Shown here: in pieces, positions 7,843 through 16,125 of the stretch
Layout of the letters: every line of letters begins with the position of its first letter
Position numbering within the stretch: the first letter of the stretch is position 1
Assembly (NCBI GenBank): GCA_934717675.1
Contig: CAKUYZ010000020.1
Location: 1 to 26,084, forward strand
Reading direction: 5' to 3'
Source of the DNA: an uncultured Bacteroidales bacterium
Lineage (GTDB): Bacteria; Bacteroidota; Bacteroidia; Bacteroidales; Marinilabiliaceae
Length of the DNA: 26,084 bases
Program-made: the position numbers and the translations under genes
The notes under the pieces: model-generated
The model's input: only the letters and a program-made list of their open reading frames with translations
Told to the model about the DNA's origin: nothing
Database searches by the model: none

Positions 7843-10161
7843 ATGAGAGCGCAATTTGCAGCCTTGGCCATGACGGCGGCCATGGCCATGACGTCGGGTC
7901 CGTCGGCCTCCGTGGCGCAGGTAGCCAGCCGGGAGACTTTTTCTGTCGGAAACAAGGCTTTTCTGCTCAACGGGAAACCTTTTGTGGTGAAAGCCGCGGA
8001 GTTGCACTACCCGCGCATACCGCGCCCCTATTGGCGGCATCGAATTAAAATGTGCAAGGCGTTGGGCATGAACACAATTTGCCTATATGTCTTTTGGAAT
8101 GCGCATGAGCAGCGCGAAGGGCAATTCGATTTCTCTGGCAATTTGGACGTGGCCGAGTTTTGCCGCATAGCCAAGAGTGAGGGGATGTATGTCATTGTCC
8201 GTCCGGGTCCCTATGTGTGCGCCGAGTGGGAGATGGGCGGTTTGCCTTGGTGGCTGCTGAAAAAGAAAGACGTGAGGTTGCGCGAGCAAGACCCTTATTT
8301 CATGTCCAGGGTGGGGGCTTTTGAGCGCGAGGTGGGCCGTCAGTTGTCTGGCTTGACCATTCAAAACGGAGGCCCCATCATAATGGTGCAGGTGGAAAAT
8401 GAATACGGCTCCTATGGCCATGGCCGGGACTATGTCTCCGCCATCCGCGACACCATCCGCCGCGTGGGGTTCGATGACGTGGAGCTGTTCCAGTGCGATT
8501 GGTCGTCAAACTTCACTCTCAATGGGTTGGACGACCTGACGTGGACCCTGAACTTTGGCACGGGGGCGGACATAGATGCCGAATTCCGTCCGCTCACACT
8601 CTTGCGCCCCGACGCTCCGCTTATGTGCAGCGAATTTTGGAGCGGATGGTTTGACAAATGGGGCGCGCGCCATGAGACGCGGCCTGCGGCGGACATGACA
8701 GACGGCATTGACCAGATGCTGAGCCGCGGCATCAGCTTCTCGCTATATATGACCCACGGCGGCACCAGCTTTGGCCATTGGGCGGGGGCTAACACGCCCG
8801 GCTACCAGCCCGATGTGACAAGCTATGACTATGACGCGCCCATCAGTGAGCAAGGCCTTCCCACCCCAAAATTCTTCGCCTTGCGAAAGGTCATGGCCAA
8901 GCACAACGGAGGCCGGCCTCTGCCCCCCGTCCCCAAGCCCCCCATGCCCACGGTAGAGGCGGGGAATGTCTCATTCTCCACCTTCGCGCCCCTAGGGGCG
9001 GGCGTGACGGACACGCTGAGCTCCCCCGCCCCCCTCACGTTTGAGGAGGCCGACATGGGGTGGGGAGTCATGGCCTACTCCGCCACTCTCCCTCCCGCGC
9101 CCGTGCCCGCCACGCTCGCGGCGCAAATCCATGACTACGCGCGTGTGTTCGTAGATGACAGTCTCGTGGCTGTTATTGACCGCTCGCGGGGTCAGGAGAC
9201 TGCCCTGCTGCCACCCATGCCCGGGGGGGCAAAGCTCTCTCTGGTGGTTGAGGGCATGGGACGCGTCAACTTTGGCCGCGCCATAAAAGACCATAAGGGT
9301 TTGACGGGCGCCGTCACCGTCTCTTACAGCCTGGGCGGGTGCCTCGTGTCTGTCGAGCCGCGCGAATGGCTGTGCGCCACCATCCCTGACGACTACTCCA
9401 ACGTGCGCCGCGCCTTGGAGTCTGGCGTGCCAATAAAGGGTCAGGCAAAAGGGGCCGGCTATTATCGCGGCACGCTCACCGTGCGCCGCGTGGGAGACAC
9501 GTTTCTTGACCTTGAGGCCTTTGGCAAGGGGCAAGCCTACGTCAACGGCCACCCGCTTGGCAGGTTTTGGAACATAGGCCCGCAGCAGACGCTCTACGTG
9601 CCTGGCTGTTGGCTCCGCGAAGGGGAAAATGAGGTCATTGTGCAAGATATTATAGGTCCCGCCGAGGCTGCCGTGGCCACGTGCGGAAAGCGTCATGAGT
9701 TGGACAAGCTCAACGCGCGCTCCGCGGCCAAGGGGCAAGCGCCCGACCTGACGGGCTTGTCGCCAGCTTTGGAGGCCACATTCGCCCCAGGCAATGGCTG
9801 GCAGACCGTAACATTGCCAACACAGGCGTCAGGTCGTCACATTGCGCTGGTGTGTGTCGCGGCGCAAGATGGCGGGAGACAAGTGTCAGTGGCCGAGATG
9901 TGGCTGCGAGACGGATGCGGGAAGCGCATTGAGAGAGACGACTGGCGGGTGGAATATGATAGCGGCCACGTGGGCAACCACACGGCCGACAAGGCTCTCG
10001 ACCTGCAGGAGAGCACGTATTGGCAGACGAGTGGCCACTCCCCGCACGTGATGGTGATCGACATGCTGGCCGAACGTTCCATAACCGCGGTAGACTATTT
10101 GCCGCGCATGGAGGCCGGAGCCCCAGGAAGCGTGAGCGACTTCAAGATATATGTTTGGTGA
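7843..10161 (+). CDS. secreted GH35 beta-galactosidase with C-terminal carbohydrate-binding-like domains
   Basis: Glycoside hydrolase family 35 enzyme, expected to remove terminal beta-linked galactose from plant or host glycans in the periplasm or at the surface. The 772-residue product starts with a hydrophobic Ala/Met-rich signal-like segment (about 1-28) without a clear lipobox. The TIM-barrel covers about 35-345: it includes ELHYPRIPR, the RPGPYVCAEWEMGG motif, the acid/base site VENEYG with Glu187 and the nucleophile site CSEFWSGW with Glu264. Beta-rich domains follow, with a jelly-roll region around 520-620 (GQAYVNGHPLGRFWNIGPQ) and a C-terminal F5/8-type discoidin-like domain from about 640. 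The next gene starts 22 bases downstream. No SusC/SusD genes adjoin it. GH35 assignment is certain; the natural substrate is not known. Confidence 0.95.
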   Translation: MRAQFAALAMTAAMAMTSGPSASVAQVASRETFSVGNKAFLLNGKPFVVKAAELHYPRIPRPYWRHRIKMCKALGMNTICLYVFWNAHEQREGQFDFSGNLDVAEFCRIAKSEGMYVIVRPGPYVCAEWEMGGLPWWLLKKKDVRLREQDPYFMSRVGAFEREVGRQLSGLTIQNGGPIIMVQVENEYGSYGHGRDYVSAIRDTIRRVGFDDVELFQCDWSSNFTLNGLDDLTWTLNFGTGADIDAEFRPLTLLRPDAPLMCSEFWSGWFDKWGARHETRPAADMTDGIDQMLSRGISFSLYMTHGGTSFGHWAGANTPGYQPDVTSYDYDAPISEQGLPTPKFFALRKVMAKHNGGRPLPPVPKPPMPTVEAGNVSFSTFAPLGAGVTDTLSSPAPLTFEEADMGWGVMAYSATLPPAPVPATLAAQIHDYARVFVDDSLVAVIDRSRGQETALLPPMPGGAKLSLVVEGMGRVNFGRAIKDHKGLTGAVTVSYSLGGCLVSVEPREWLCATIPDDYSNVRRALESGVPIKGQAKGAGYYRGTLTVRRVGDTFLDLEAFGKGQAYVNGHPLGRFWNIGPQQTLYVPGCWLREGENEVIVQDIIGPAEAAVATCGKRHELDKLNARSAAKGQAPDLTGLSPALEATFAPGNGWQTVTLPTQASGRHIALVCVAAQDGGRQVSVAEMWLRDGCGKRIERDDWRVEYDSGHVGNHTADKALDLQESTYWQTSGHSPHVMVIDMLAERSITAVDYLPRMEAGAPGSVSDFKIYVW

Positions 10162-10183
10162 GCAACATCATAGGTGGTGACTT

Positions 10184-10987
10184 ATGAACACGCAAGAGAA
10201 TATGCCAGACGCGTATGCCGATGGCGGTGAAAGGAAAGGCCTCGTGGGCCGATGTTTGGCGAAAGGCTTGGGGATATATGACGACGCCATGCGCCGCCTG
10301 CTGTCCATAGGCTGGCTCCGAACATATTACCATGGAGCCGACGAGCTGCTAGACACCGCGTTGCGCTCCCGCCTTCACTTGTCACCATCGCAGCGCGAGG
10401 CCGCCTTGGCCACGTGCGTTAGGACGGTGGTGGGGGCCAAAGAGGCGAGCCGGCTGGCCAGAGGGCTTACACGGCGGCACGCCTTTCGCGCCATGGTGGT
10501 GACCACCGTGTGCAGCCTGCCGCAAAATTGGGTCATGTGGCCGCTCTTTGTGGTGGACATAGTGTTCTTTCAGAAAGAGGTCTTCCTGATGGCGCAGGAG
10601 CAGGAGATGATATATGGTGTCAAGACCGCCCGCGACTTTGACTATGCCGCCCTCGCCTCCGTGGCCGTCAAGATGGAGGGCACCATGTTGCACCACAAGT
10701 TGCTGGGCTATGCCAAACGCATTGTGGGCAAGGCGGCGCGCATGGCCGTGGAGTGGGGCTCGGCAGCCTTTCGGGGCTCGCTGCGCACCATGCTGCGGCA
10801 GGGCGTGAAATGGGCTGGCGTGATGGCCACGAGGGAGGCCCTGGACCTCACCATAGATGCCGTTGTCGTGACCTTGACGTCGGTTATGGCGGGTCTGGTG
10901 AGCTATTCGCTCATGCTGCCCATGGGGCGCAGGCTGAGGCTTAAACTAGAGAGCGAGGCCGCTAGGGAGACGCTGACGAAGAGGTGA
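10184..10987 (+). CDS. unrecognised membrane-associated protein, possibly EcsC/DUF697-like
   Basis: A 267-residue protein that I do not recognise with confidence. It has no signal peptide. Two hydrophobic stretches lie at about 104-132 (MVVTTVCSLPQNWVMWPLFV and on) and 223-252 (DAVVVTLTSVMAGLVSYSLM), and the protein is otherwise rich in Arg, Ala and Leu. The pattern of a hydrophobic patch, then Asp, Gln and a later YGV, with a second hydrophobic hairpin ending in MG and a basic tail, recalls EcsC/DUF697-type proteins; this is only a resemblance. It starts 22 bases after the GH35 gene on the same strand, so the two are probably co-transcribed, but the context does not reveal a role. The coding frame is well supported by length and by the lack of a competing frame. 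Confidence 0.8.
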   Translation: MNTQENMPDAYADGGERKGLVGRCLAKGLGIYDDAMRRLLSIGWLRTYYHGADELLDTALRSRLHLSPSQREAALATCVRTVVGAKEASRLARGLTRRHAFRAMVVTTVCSLPQNWVMWPLFVVDIVFFQKEVFLMAQEQEMIYGVKTARDFDYAALASVAVKMEGTMLHHKLLGYAKRIVGKAARMAVEWGSAAFRGSLRTMLRQGVKWAGVMATREALDLTIDAVVVTLTSVMAGLVSYSLMLPMGRRLRLKLESEAARETLTKR

Positions 10988-11172
10988 AAGAAATTGTGCG
11001 TGCCGCCAACGAGGCCCGATGTGCGTGCGTGTGGCATTGTGATGTCATTTGGGCGTAACGCCCTCTGAAAATATCACGCCCCGAGATGAATTGTATGTAA
11101 AAAAAAAACACCCTTATGTGAACGTTTTAAATATTCTAGCGTATACGCAGCTAGACGTAACACTTTTTGCGT
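10988..11172. other. intergenic region with palindromes upstream of the LRR gene
   Basis: This 185-base stretch becomes AT-rich towards its right end. It holds a short hairpin GGGCG-TAA-CGCCC at 11051-11063, which may end the upstream transcript. It also has a run of A at about 11100-11108 and a 10-base perfect palindrome GCGTATACGC at 11139-11148. The palindrome is nested between two CTAG copies at 11136-11139 and 11151-11154. The latter could be an operator. No convincing TAnnTTTG element was found at the right distance from the start codon at 11173. Confidence 0.35.
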
Positions 11173-11988
11173 ATGAAGAATATTTTACGAGTTTTAGTGG
11201 CCTCCATAACTTTGGCTATGGGGGGCGATGCCCTGGCTGGCGTTTTGGCCAGTGGCACGGGCTGGACGCTCACAGACGAGGGCACGCTCACCGTGACGAA
11301 AGATTATGTTTGGACGGGCGATGCCAAGGAGGCTTGGTCTGCCCACAAGACGGATGTGAAAAACGTAATTGTGAGCGAGGGCGTAACCAAGATAGGCAAT
11401 AACGCATTCTACTCTTATTCCGCCATTGAGAGCCTCTCATTGCCCGATGGCCTAACCGAGATTGGTGGTGGGGCTTTTTATGGCTGCGCGAAACTGACGG
11501 AGGTCAAGCTGCCAGAAAGCTTGACAACCATTGACGGTTTCGGCGGCTGCACGGGTCTGAAGAGCGTCACGCTTCCCAAAAACGTCACGAAAATATATGA
11601 ATACGCGTTTGACGGCTGCACAGGCCTGATGACTGTCATCAGCCTCTCCGAAAGCCGCCCCGTATGGCTTGGGGAGAGAGCATTCCCCAAAAACCAGTGC
11701 GTCCTTTATCTTCCAGACGCAATTGTCGATGTTTATTGGGTGCCCCAAACGTGGGGAAAGCACTTTAACGACATCCGTCCTCTTTCCTCTATGCCCACAT
11801 CAATAAAGGAGCTTGATGGTGGTGATGTCAAAATATCTGTCTCGGCGGGCAAGGTGACCGTTGAGGGGGCTGGCGGGGTCGAGGTCTATGACTTGACTGG
11901 CCGCAAGATGACGATGAGCCGTCCATTGCCAGCCGGGGCCTATGTCGTCTCAACTTCCAAAGGCTCGGCCAAAATCATTGTCAAGTAG
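11173..11988 (+). CDS. secreted BspA-type leucine-rich-repeat protein with possible type IX sorting tail
   Basis: A 271-residue protein beginning MKNILRV, with a signal peptide ending near Gly-Gly-Asp-Ala-Leu-Ala. An upstream in-frame TTG at 11167 is a less likely start. Residues about 65-170 form roughly four LRR_5 (BspA/Treponema pallidum-type) repeats such as LTEIGGGAFYGCAKLTEVKL, followed by a capping segment. The last about 60 residues are a separate beta-rich tail with GGVEVYDLTGRKM, LPAGAYVV and a final KIIVK. This pattern fits the Bacteroidota type IX secretion C-terminal sorting domain. LRR_5 proteins often act in adhesion or binding, but no ligand can be deduced here. The gene is a single unit that faces the GH43 gene across a strong bidirectional terminator. 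Confidence 0.88.
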   Translation: MKNILRVLVASITLAMGGDALAGVLASGTGWTLTDEGTLTVTKDYVWTGDAKEAWSAHKTDVKNVIVSEGVTKIGNNAFYSYSAIESLSLPDGLTEIGGGAFYGCAKLTEVKLPESLTTIDGFGGCTGLKSVTLPKNVTKIYEYAFDGCTGLMTVISLSESRPVWLGERAFPKNQCVLYLPDAIVDVYWVPQTWGKHFNDIRPLSSMPTSIKELDGGDVKISVSAGKVTVEGAGGVEVYDLTGRKMTMSRPLPAGAYVVSTSKGSAKIIVK

Positions 11989-12007
11989 ACATTTCTGCCA
12001 AGGCAGA

Positions 12008-12050
12008 AAAACGCCGGGGGCGCGACATCTCGTCGCGCCCCCGGCGTTTT
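12008..12050. terminator. bidirectional intrinsic terminator between convergent genes
   Basis: A 19-base perfect stem (left arm 12008-12026 starting AAAACGCCGGGGG, right arm 12032-12050 ending GGCGTTTT) with a 5-base loop lies between the stop codons of the LRR gene and the GH43 gene. The A-run on one side and T-run on the other make it able to stop transcription from both directions. Confidence 0.93.
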
Positions 12051-12074
12051 AATATGAAGATTGACTTTTTGTGG

Positions 12075-13754
12075 TTACTCTTTCACCTTCTTCCCCCACC
12101 ATGTCGTCTTGCCGTCTTGTCCTATGCCGGCGTAGACAAGGGTGACGCGCCGTGGGCTGGCTTCCCAATCCACCTCGCGCTCCACGCAGACGGCGGCGTT
12201 GCCTATGATGATGAGCTTGCGCTCTGCGTCAAAGCTCCAGGAGCCGCCCAATGTTGGCGAGCCGCCATCGTCCGTTATGGTGCCGTCGGCGTTGAGGTTT
12301 ACGTATCGGCTCTCATCCTGCTCGCCGTAGTGATATTCCAGGTCGATGTGCTCCCAGCGTCCGGCCACGCTGTCGGCCGTGAGCGCGCCATAGTCCGGCA
12401 CGGCCGCGTATCTTTCGGGCATGGCAATGGGCCATTTGTCGTCTAGGGCCGATGCCGAGGCCGGCGCCCACACCAGGCGACGCACATGGCCCATCATGAT
12501 GGCGTTGCTGTACGCGTTGCCGCCCACGTTGACGGGCAGGCGGCCTTGGCTCATATAGAACCACTCGGTGGCGTTCGCGTCTCCCTGTTTCGGGAAAATG
12601 GCGCAGTGGCTGATGCCCACCCAGCCGGTGTGGCCTTTGAACTTATACGGGTGCGTGACAATGGGGTAGCAGTCTCCGCGCCCGTTGGTGTTGTTGCGCC
12701 CTGTGATGTCAACATATGGCCCTGTGATGCTCTGCGAGCGAACCACCCTCGTGTTATATGGCACGTCCAATGCATCGTAGGCCATGAACAGATAGTAATA
12801 CCCGTCTTTGTAAATGACCTCCGGCCCCTCGCTGGCCTGCCAGCGGTTGCCTGCCGTGCGCGTGCTTATGGTCACACCGAAGCGGCTCTGCACCTCGGCG
12901 GCCGAGCCGCACCAGGGGGCGCCGGACGTGTTGGCGTTAAGCGGCTTGCCCGTGACGGCGTCTACCTGGAATGCCGCGAAGCCGCTGTGCCACGAGCCAT
13001 GGATGAGCCAATGCTCGCCGGCGGGGGTGACGATGTAGGTGGGGTCTATGCCGTTGTAGTAGTAGAAGCCTCCCCACTGCGAGGCGGCAAGGTTCGAGGC
13101 CGTGAGCTCCATGTCTGACGAGGAGCAGGTCACGAAGCCTTTGTCTTCCCACACGCCATGAGACGGGTCGGTTGTCTCGCACACGCCGATGAGGGCCGGC
13201 ACGCCCTGGTTGCCGCCAAGCTTGGGGTTGTCTACCGGCATGCTGTAATACATCCTGATCTTCGTCTGCCCGTTCACCGTCACCTTGCGCGCCACGGGCG
13301 CCCAGTAGCTCAGTTGCAGCTCATCGGCCGTGGTTTGGGGTTGGCCCGCGGCGGTCAAGATCTCATTCACTTTGTCAAGGATCCAGGCGGGGCGCGTCTG
13401 GTCATAGAATATGCCGGGGACGTATTCCCAGTTGACAAGGTCGCGTGAGCGTTTGCCCTGGAAGTGGCCGTGCCCCTCGTGGGCGTTGCCATATGAGGCG
13501 TCGGTGCCCCACATGTAGTAATATCCGTCTGTCCAGTAGACCACCGATGGGTCGTGTACGTTGGCCAGGTTCCAGCTGTTGTGATATTCCCAGCCGCTTA
13601 TGGCCGAGTAGTCGTCAGCGTATGTGGGGATGGTGAATTGCGTCGTCGTGCCGCCGCCTGTGTCTGGCTTGGGGTCGTCTTTTTCATCGCTGCATGAGGC
13701 AAGGCTCATGGCCGCCATGGCTGCGATGGCTGCGTATGCTAGTCTTTTTGCCAT
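12075..13754 (-). CDS. GH43 family lipoprotein, probable endo-arabinanase
   Basis: A 559-residue exported lipoprotein with signal peptide and lipobox LASC (Cys21), followed by an acidic and Gly/Thr-rich linker. The five-bladed GH43 propeller runs from about 60 to 430. Candidate catalytic residues are Asp68 in VHDPSVV (base), Asp237 in GIDPTYI (pKa modulator) and Glu309 in ASEGPEVIYK (acid). A C-terminal domain of about 100 residues (WEHIDLEYHYG through to WWGKKVKE) resembles the beta-barrel module found behind arabinanases of this family. The likely action is on alpha-1,5-arabinan at the cell surface or in the periplasm. No SusC/SusD, regulator or other pectin genes adjoin it. GH43 is certain; the substrate is inferred. 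Confidence 0.93.
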   Translation of the reverse strand: MAKRLAYAAIAAMAAMSLASCSDEKDDPKPDTGGGTTTQFTIPTYADDYSAISGWEYHNSWNLANVHDPSVVYWTDGYYYMWGTDASYGNAHEGHGHFQGKRSRDLVNWEYVPGIFYDQTRPAWILDKVNEILTAAGQPQTTADELQLSYWAPVARKVTVNGQTKIRMYYSMPVDNPKLGGNQGVPALIGVCETTDPSHGVWEDKGFVTCSSSDMELTASNLAASQWGGFYYYNGIDPTYIVTPAGEHWLIHGSWHSGFAAFQVDAVTGKPLNANTSGAPWCGSAAEVQSRFGVTISTRTAGNRWQASEGPEVIYKDGYYYLFMAYDALDVPYNTRVVRSQSITGPYVDITGRNNTNGRGDCYPIVTHPYKFKGHTGWVGISHCAIFPKQGDANATEWFYMSQGRLPVNVGGNAYSNAIMMGHVRRLVWAPASASALDDKWPIAMPERYAAVPDYGALTADSVAGRWEHIDLEYHYGEQDESRYVNLNADGTITDDGGSPTLGGSWSFDAERKLIIIGNAAVCVEREVDWEASPRRVTLVYAGIGQDGKTTWWGKKVKE

Positions 13755-13795
13755 ATTGAGTTTGCTTTAATTACGTATTTTTGAGTTAACGATGG

Positions 13796-13823
13796 CAAAT
13801 ATACGTTGCCGCGCCTTGGCAAA
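13796..13823 (-). promoter_or_regulatory. probable promoter of the GH43 gene
   Basis: On the minus strand, TATATTTG (13803-13796) matches the Bacteroides -7 consensus TAnnTTTG exactly, and a TTTG (13823-13820) lies 16 bases upstream. This is shorter than the usual spacing of about 19-21. It is 41 bases before the GH43 start codon. Confidence 0.5.
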
Positions 13824-13919
13824 GGTGGACTAAAATTGCAATGAAGTGGACACGTGGTGAATTATTCCCAAAGGCTATTGCTGAGAGTGACGCACTCCTA
13901 ACCCTTTATGCCAGACAAT

Positions 13920-13962
13920 AAAAAAGCCCGTGCCGACACCCAAAGAGGCCGACACGGACTTA
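13920..13962 (-). terminator. terminator of lptB
   Basis: On the minus strand, AAGTCCGTGTCGGC pairs with GTCGGCACGGGCTT, with a few G-U pairs, and is followed directly by a T-run (A-run 13920-13925 on the plus strand). It lies just past the lptB stop and is the end of the prfB-lptB transcript. Confidence 0.85.
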
Positions 13963-13983
13963 TGTATTTCCCGCTTTTTTATC

Positions 13984-14865
13984 CTAATCGTCAAAAGTCC
14001 TGCGGCGCAAGATGAAGTCGCGCCCCAAATACACTTCGCGCACTTTCTCATCGCCCGCCAGCTGCTCCGCCGTGCCGGCGCGGAAAAGCCGCCCTTGCAC
14101 CTGGATGTAGGCCCTGTCGCATATGGCCAGGGTCTCACCCACGTTGTGGTCTGAGATCAAGACGCCTATGTTCTTGTCTTTGAGGTGGGAGACAATCTTC
14201 TGGATGTCGTAGACGGCTATGGGGTCTACGCCCGCGAAAGGCTCGTCGAGCATGATGAACTTGGGGTTTATGGCCAGCGCGCGGGCAATCTCCGTGCGTC
14301 GCCTCTCGCCGCCCGACAGCTGGATGCCCTTGCTCTTGCGGATGTGGCCCAAGCCAAACTCCGAGATCAGCTCCTCCACCCGCTGCCGCTGATACTCCTT
14401 TGGGAAGTTCGTCATCTCCAACACGCCCAGGATGTTGTCTTCCACGCTGAGCGTGCGGAAGACCGACGCCTCTTGCGCCAGGTAGCCCACGCCCAGCTGC
14501 GCGCGCCGATAGACGGGCAGCGTGGTGATGTCTTGGTCGTTGAGGTAGACGTGGCCCTCGTTTGGCTCAATGAGGCCCACGGTCATGTAGAACGTGGTGG
14601 TCTTGCCCGCCCCGTTGGGACCCAGCAGGCCCACAATCTCGCCCTGGCGCACCATGATGGACGGGCCGTCCACCACCTTGCGCGAGCCATAAATCTTCAC
14701 CAGTTTCTCGGTGCGCAGCACCATATGGTCGGGGTCTGGCGTGGGGTCTGGCTCTTCATACACCGTGCCCACCTCCAGCTCGCCAGAGTTTATCTTGGCC
14801 CTTATGACGTCCGACTCGCTCATGCGGGCGGCCGCTGCCGTGTTGTCTGTCTTGCTCTGTTCCAT
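13984..14865 (-). CDS. lptB: LPS export ABC transporter ATPase LptB
   Basis: ATPase that drives LptFG to pull lipopolysaccharide from the inner membrane. The 293-residue reading has Walker A GPNGAGKTT at 82-90, the Q-loop YLAQE, the signature LSGGE at 183-187, Walker B with DEPFAGVDP at 207-215 and the switch His240. The LptB-typical FAGVDP and GLGHIRKSKG segments separate it from other ABC ATPases. The conserved domain starts at MVLRTEKL (Met48, 14724). The preceding 47 residues are an Ala-, Glu- and Asp-rich extension ending DPTPDPD that most LptB proteins lack. The upstream start leaves 32 bases to prfB; starting at Met48 would leave a 173-base gap. Met15 (14823) is a further possibility. 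It is likely co-transcribed with prfB. Confidence 0.93.
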   Translation of the reverse strand: MEQSKTDNTAAAARMSESDVIRAKINSGELEVGTVYEEPDPTPDPDHMVLRTEKLVKIYGSRKVVDGPSIMVRQGEIVGLLGPNGAGKTTTFYMTVGLIEPNEGHVYLNDQDITTLPVYRRAQLGVGYLAQEASVFRTLSVEDNILGVLEMTNFPKEYQRQRVEELISEFGLGHIRKSKGIQLSGGERRRTEIARALAINPKFIMLDEPFAGVDPIAVYDIQKIVSHLKDKNIGVLISDHNVGETLAICDRAYIQVQGRLFRAGTAEQLAGDEKVREVYLGRDFILRRRTFDD

Positions 14866-14897
14866 TGCTTTCTGTGGCGTTGGGTTGTGTTTTTGAG

Positions 14898-16020
14898 CTA
14901 TAGGGCCGCGTCTGGCGCGCCAAACTCCATCAGGTATGCCTTTATGAAGCCGTCAATGTCTCCATCCATCACGGCCTGCACGTTGCTCGTCTGGTAGCCG
15001 GTGCGGTGGTCTTTCACCCTGCGGTCGTCAAAGACGTAGCTGCGGATCTGAGACCCCCACTCAATTTTTTTCTTGCCGGCCTCAATCTTGGCTTTGGCGG
15101 CGTTGCGGCGTTTGAGCTCGCGGTCGTAGAGCTGGGAGCGCAGCAGCCTCATGGCATTTTCGCGGTTCTCGGTCTGCTTGCGCGTCTCGGTGTTCTCTAT
15201 CAATATCTCTTCCGTCTCGCCCGTGTCGGGGTCGGTATATTGGTAGCGGAGCCTTACGCCCGTCTCCACCTTGTTGACGTTCTGGCCGCCCGCGCCGCCG
15301 GAGCGGAACAAGTCCCATGTTATTTTAGACGGGTCTACATACACCTCTATGGTGTCGTCTACGAGGGGCGTCACGAAGACCGATGCGAAAGACGTCATCC
15401 TCTTGCCCTGCGCATTGAAGGGCGACACGCGCACGAGCCTGTGCACGCCGTTCTCGCTCTTCAGGTAGCCATAGGCCGTGTCCCCCTCAATCTCGAACGT
15501 CACGGTCTTGATGCCGGCGTCGTCTCCCTCTTGCAGGTTTGTCACCGTCACGCGGTATCCGTGGGCCTCGGCCCACCTTTGGTATAGCCTCATGAGCATC
15601 TGCGCCCAGTCTTGGCTCTCGGTGCCGCCCGCGCCTGCCACAATCTTCAGCACGGCGCTCATCTGGTCCTCCTCGCCTTGGAGCATGTTGGCCAGCTCGG
15701 CCTCCTCCGTCAGGCGCGAGGCCTCGGCATAGGCGGCGTCCACGTCGGCCTCGTCCACGATGCCCTCTTTCTGATATTCCAGGGCCAGTGTCAGCTCCTC
15801 CAGGGCTGAGTGTACTTTCGCGTAGTTGGAGACCCATTTCTTGTTGGCCCTCACCCGTTTCATCACCTCCTCGCTTTTGGCTCGGTCGTCCCAGAAACCG
15901 GGTTCTTGGGTGCGGAGTTCGTCCTCCTCTAGTTCCATGCGTCGGCGGTCGACGTCAAAGATACCTCCTCAACGCCAACTCGCGTCCGTTCAGGTCCTTC
16001 ATCTGGTCCTGTGTCACCAT
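14898..16020 (-). CDS. prfB: peptide chain release factor 2, made by programmed +1 frameshift
   Basis: RF2 reads UAA and UGA stop codons and releases the nascent peptide. The gene is split over two frames. Codons 1-21 start at ATG 16020 (MVTQDQMKDL to RRYL) and end at an in-frame TGA at 15957-15955. After a +1 shift on CTT, reading continues at GAC (DVDRRRMELEE) to the stop at 14898. The full product is 373 residues, normal for RF2. It carries the SPF stop-recognition tripeptide at 199-201 and the catalytic GGQ at 244-246. Taking the ATG at 15938 as the start would lose 27 N-terminal residues. It lies between rimM and lptB on the same strand and has its own possible promoter at 16126-16133. 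Confidence 0.96.
15955..15969 (-). promoter_or_regulatory. prfB: programmed +1 ribosomal frameshift site of prfB
   Basis: The minus strand reads AGGAGG-TAT-CTT-TGA-C. It has the internal Shine-Dalgarno-like AGGAGG (15969-15964), a three-base spacer, the slippery CTT (15960-15958) and the stop TGA (15957-15955) followed by C. This is the same layout and spacing as the classic RF2 autoregulatory site: when RF2 is scarce, the ribosome pauses at UGA and slips +1. Both flanking frames match RF2, which proves the shift is needed. Confidence 0.95.
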
Positions 16021-16125
16021 GTCTTGCAGTATATGGTTACGTGTGTGCAAAAATGCTAAGAATCTAAAAACTGCGCCACGCTCGCCGCCCTCTCTCTTCA
16101 GGATGGCGCGCTCGCCGTGGCGGCG

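Noticed and set aside
9842..10051. Shadow frames within the GH35 gene, such as the Arg-rich 69-codon frame here.
   Set aside because: They lie inside a gene with intact catalytic motifs and have the skewed composition of antisense or out-of-frame reading.
15006..15587. Long plus-strand open frame opposite prfB (193 codons).
   Set aside because: It is antisense to the conserved RF2 core including GGQ; GC-rich genomes often give such frames.
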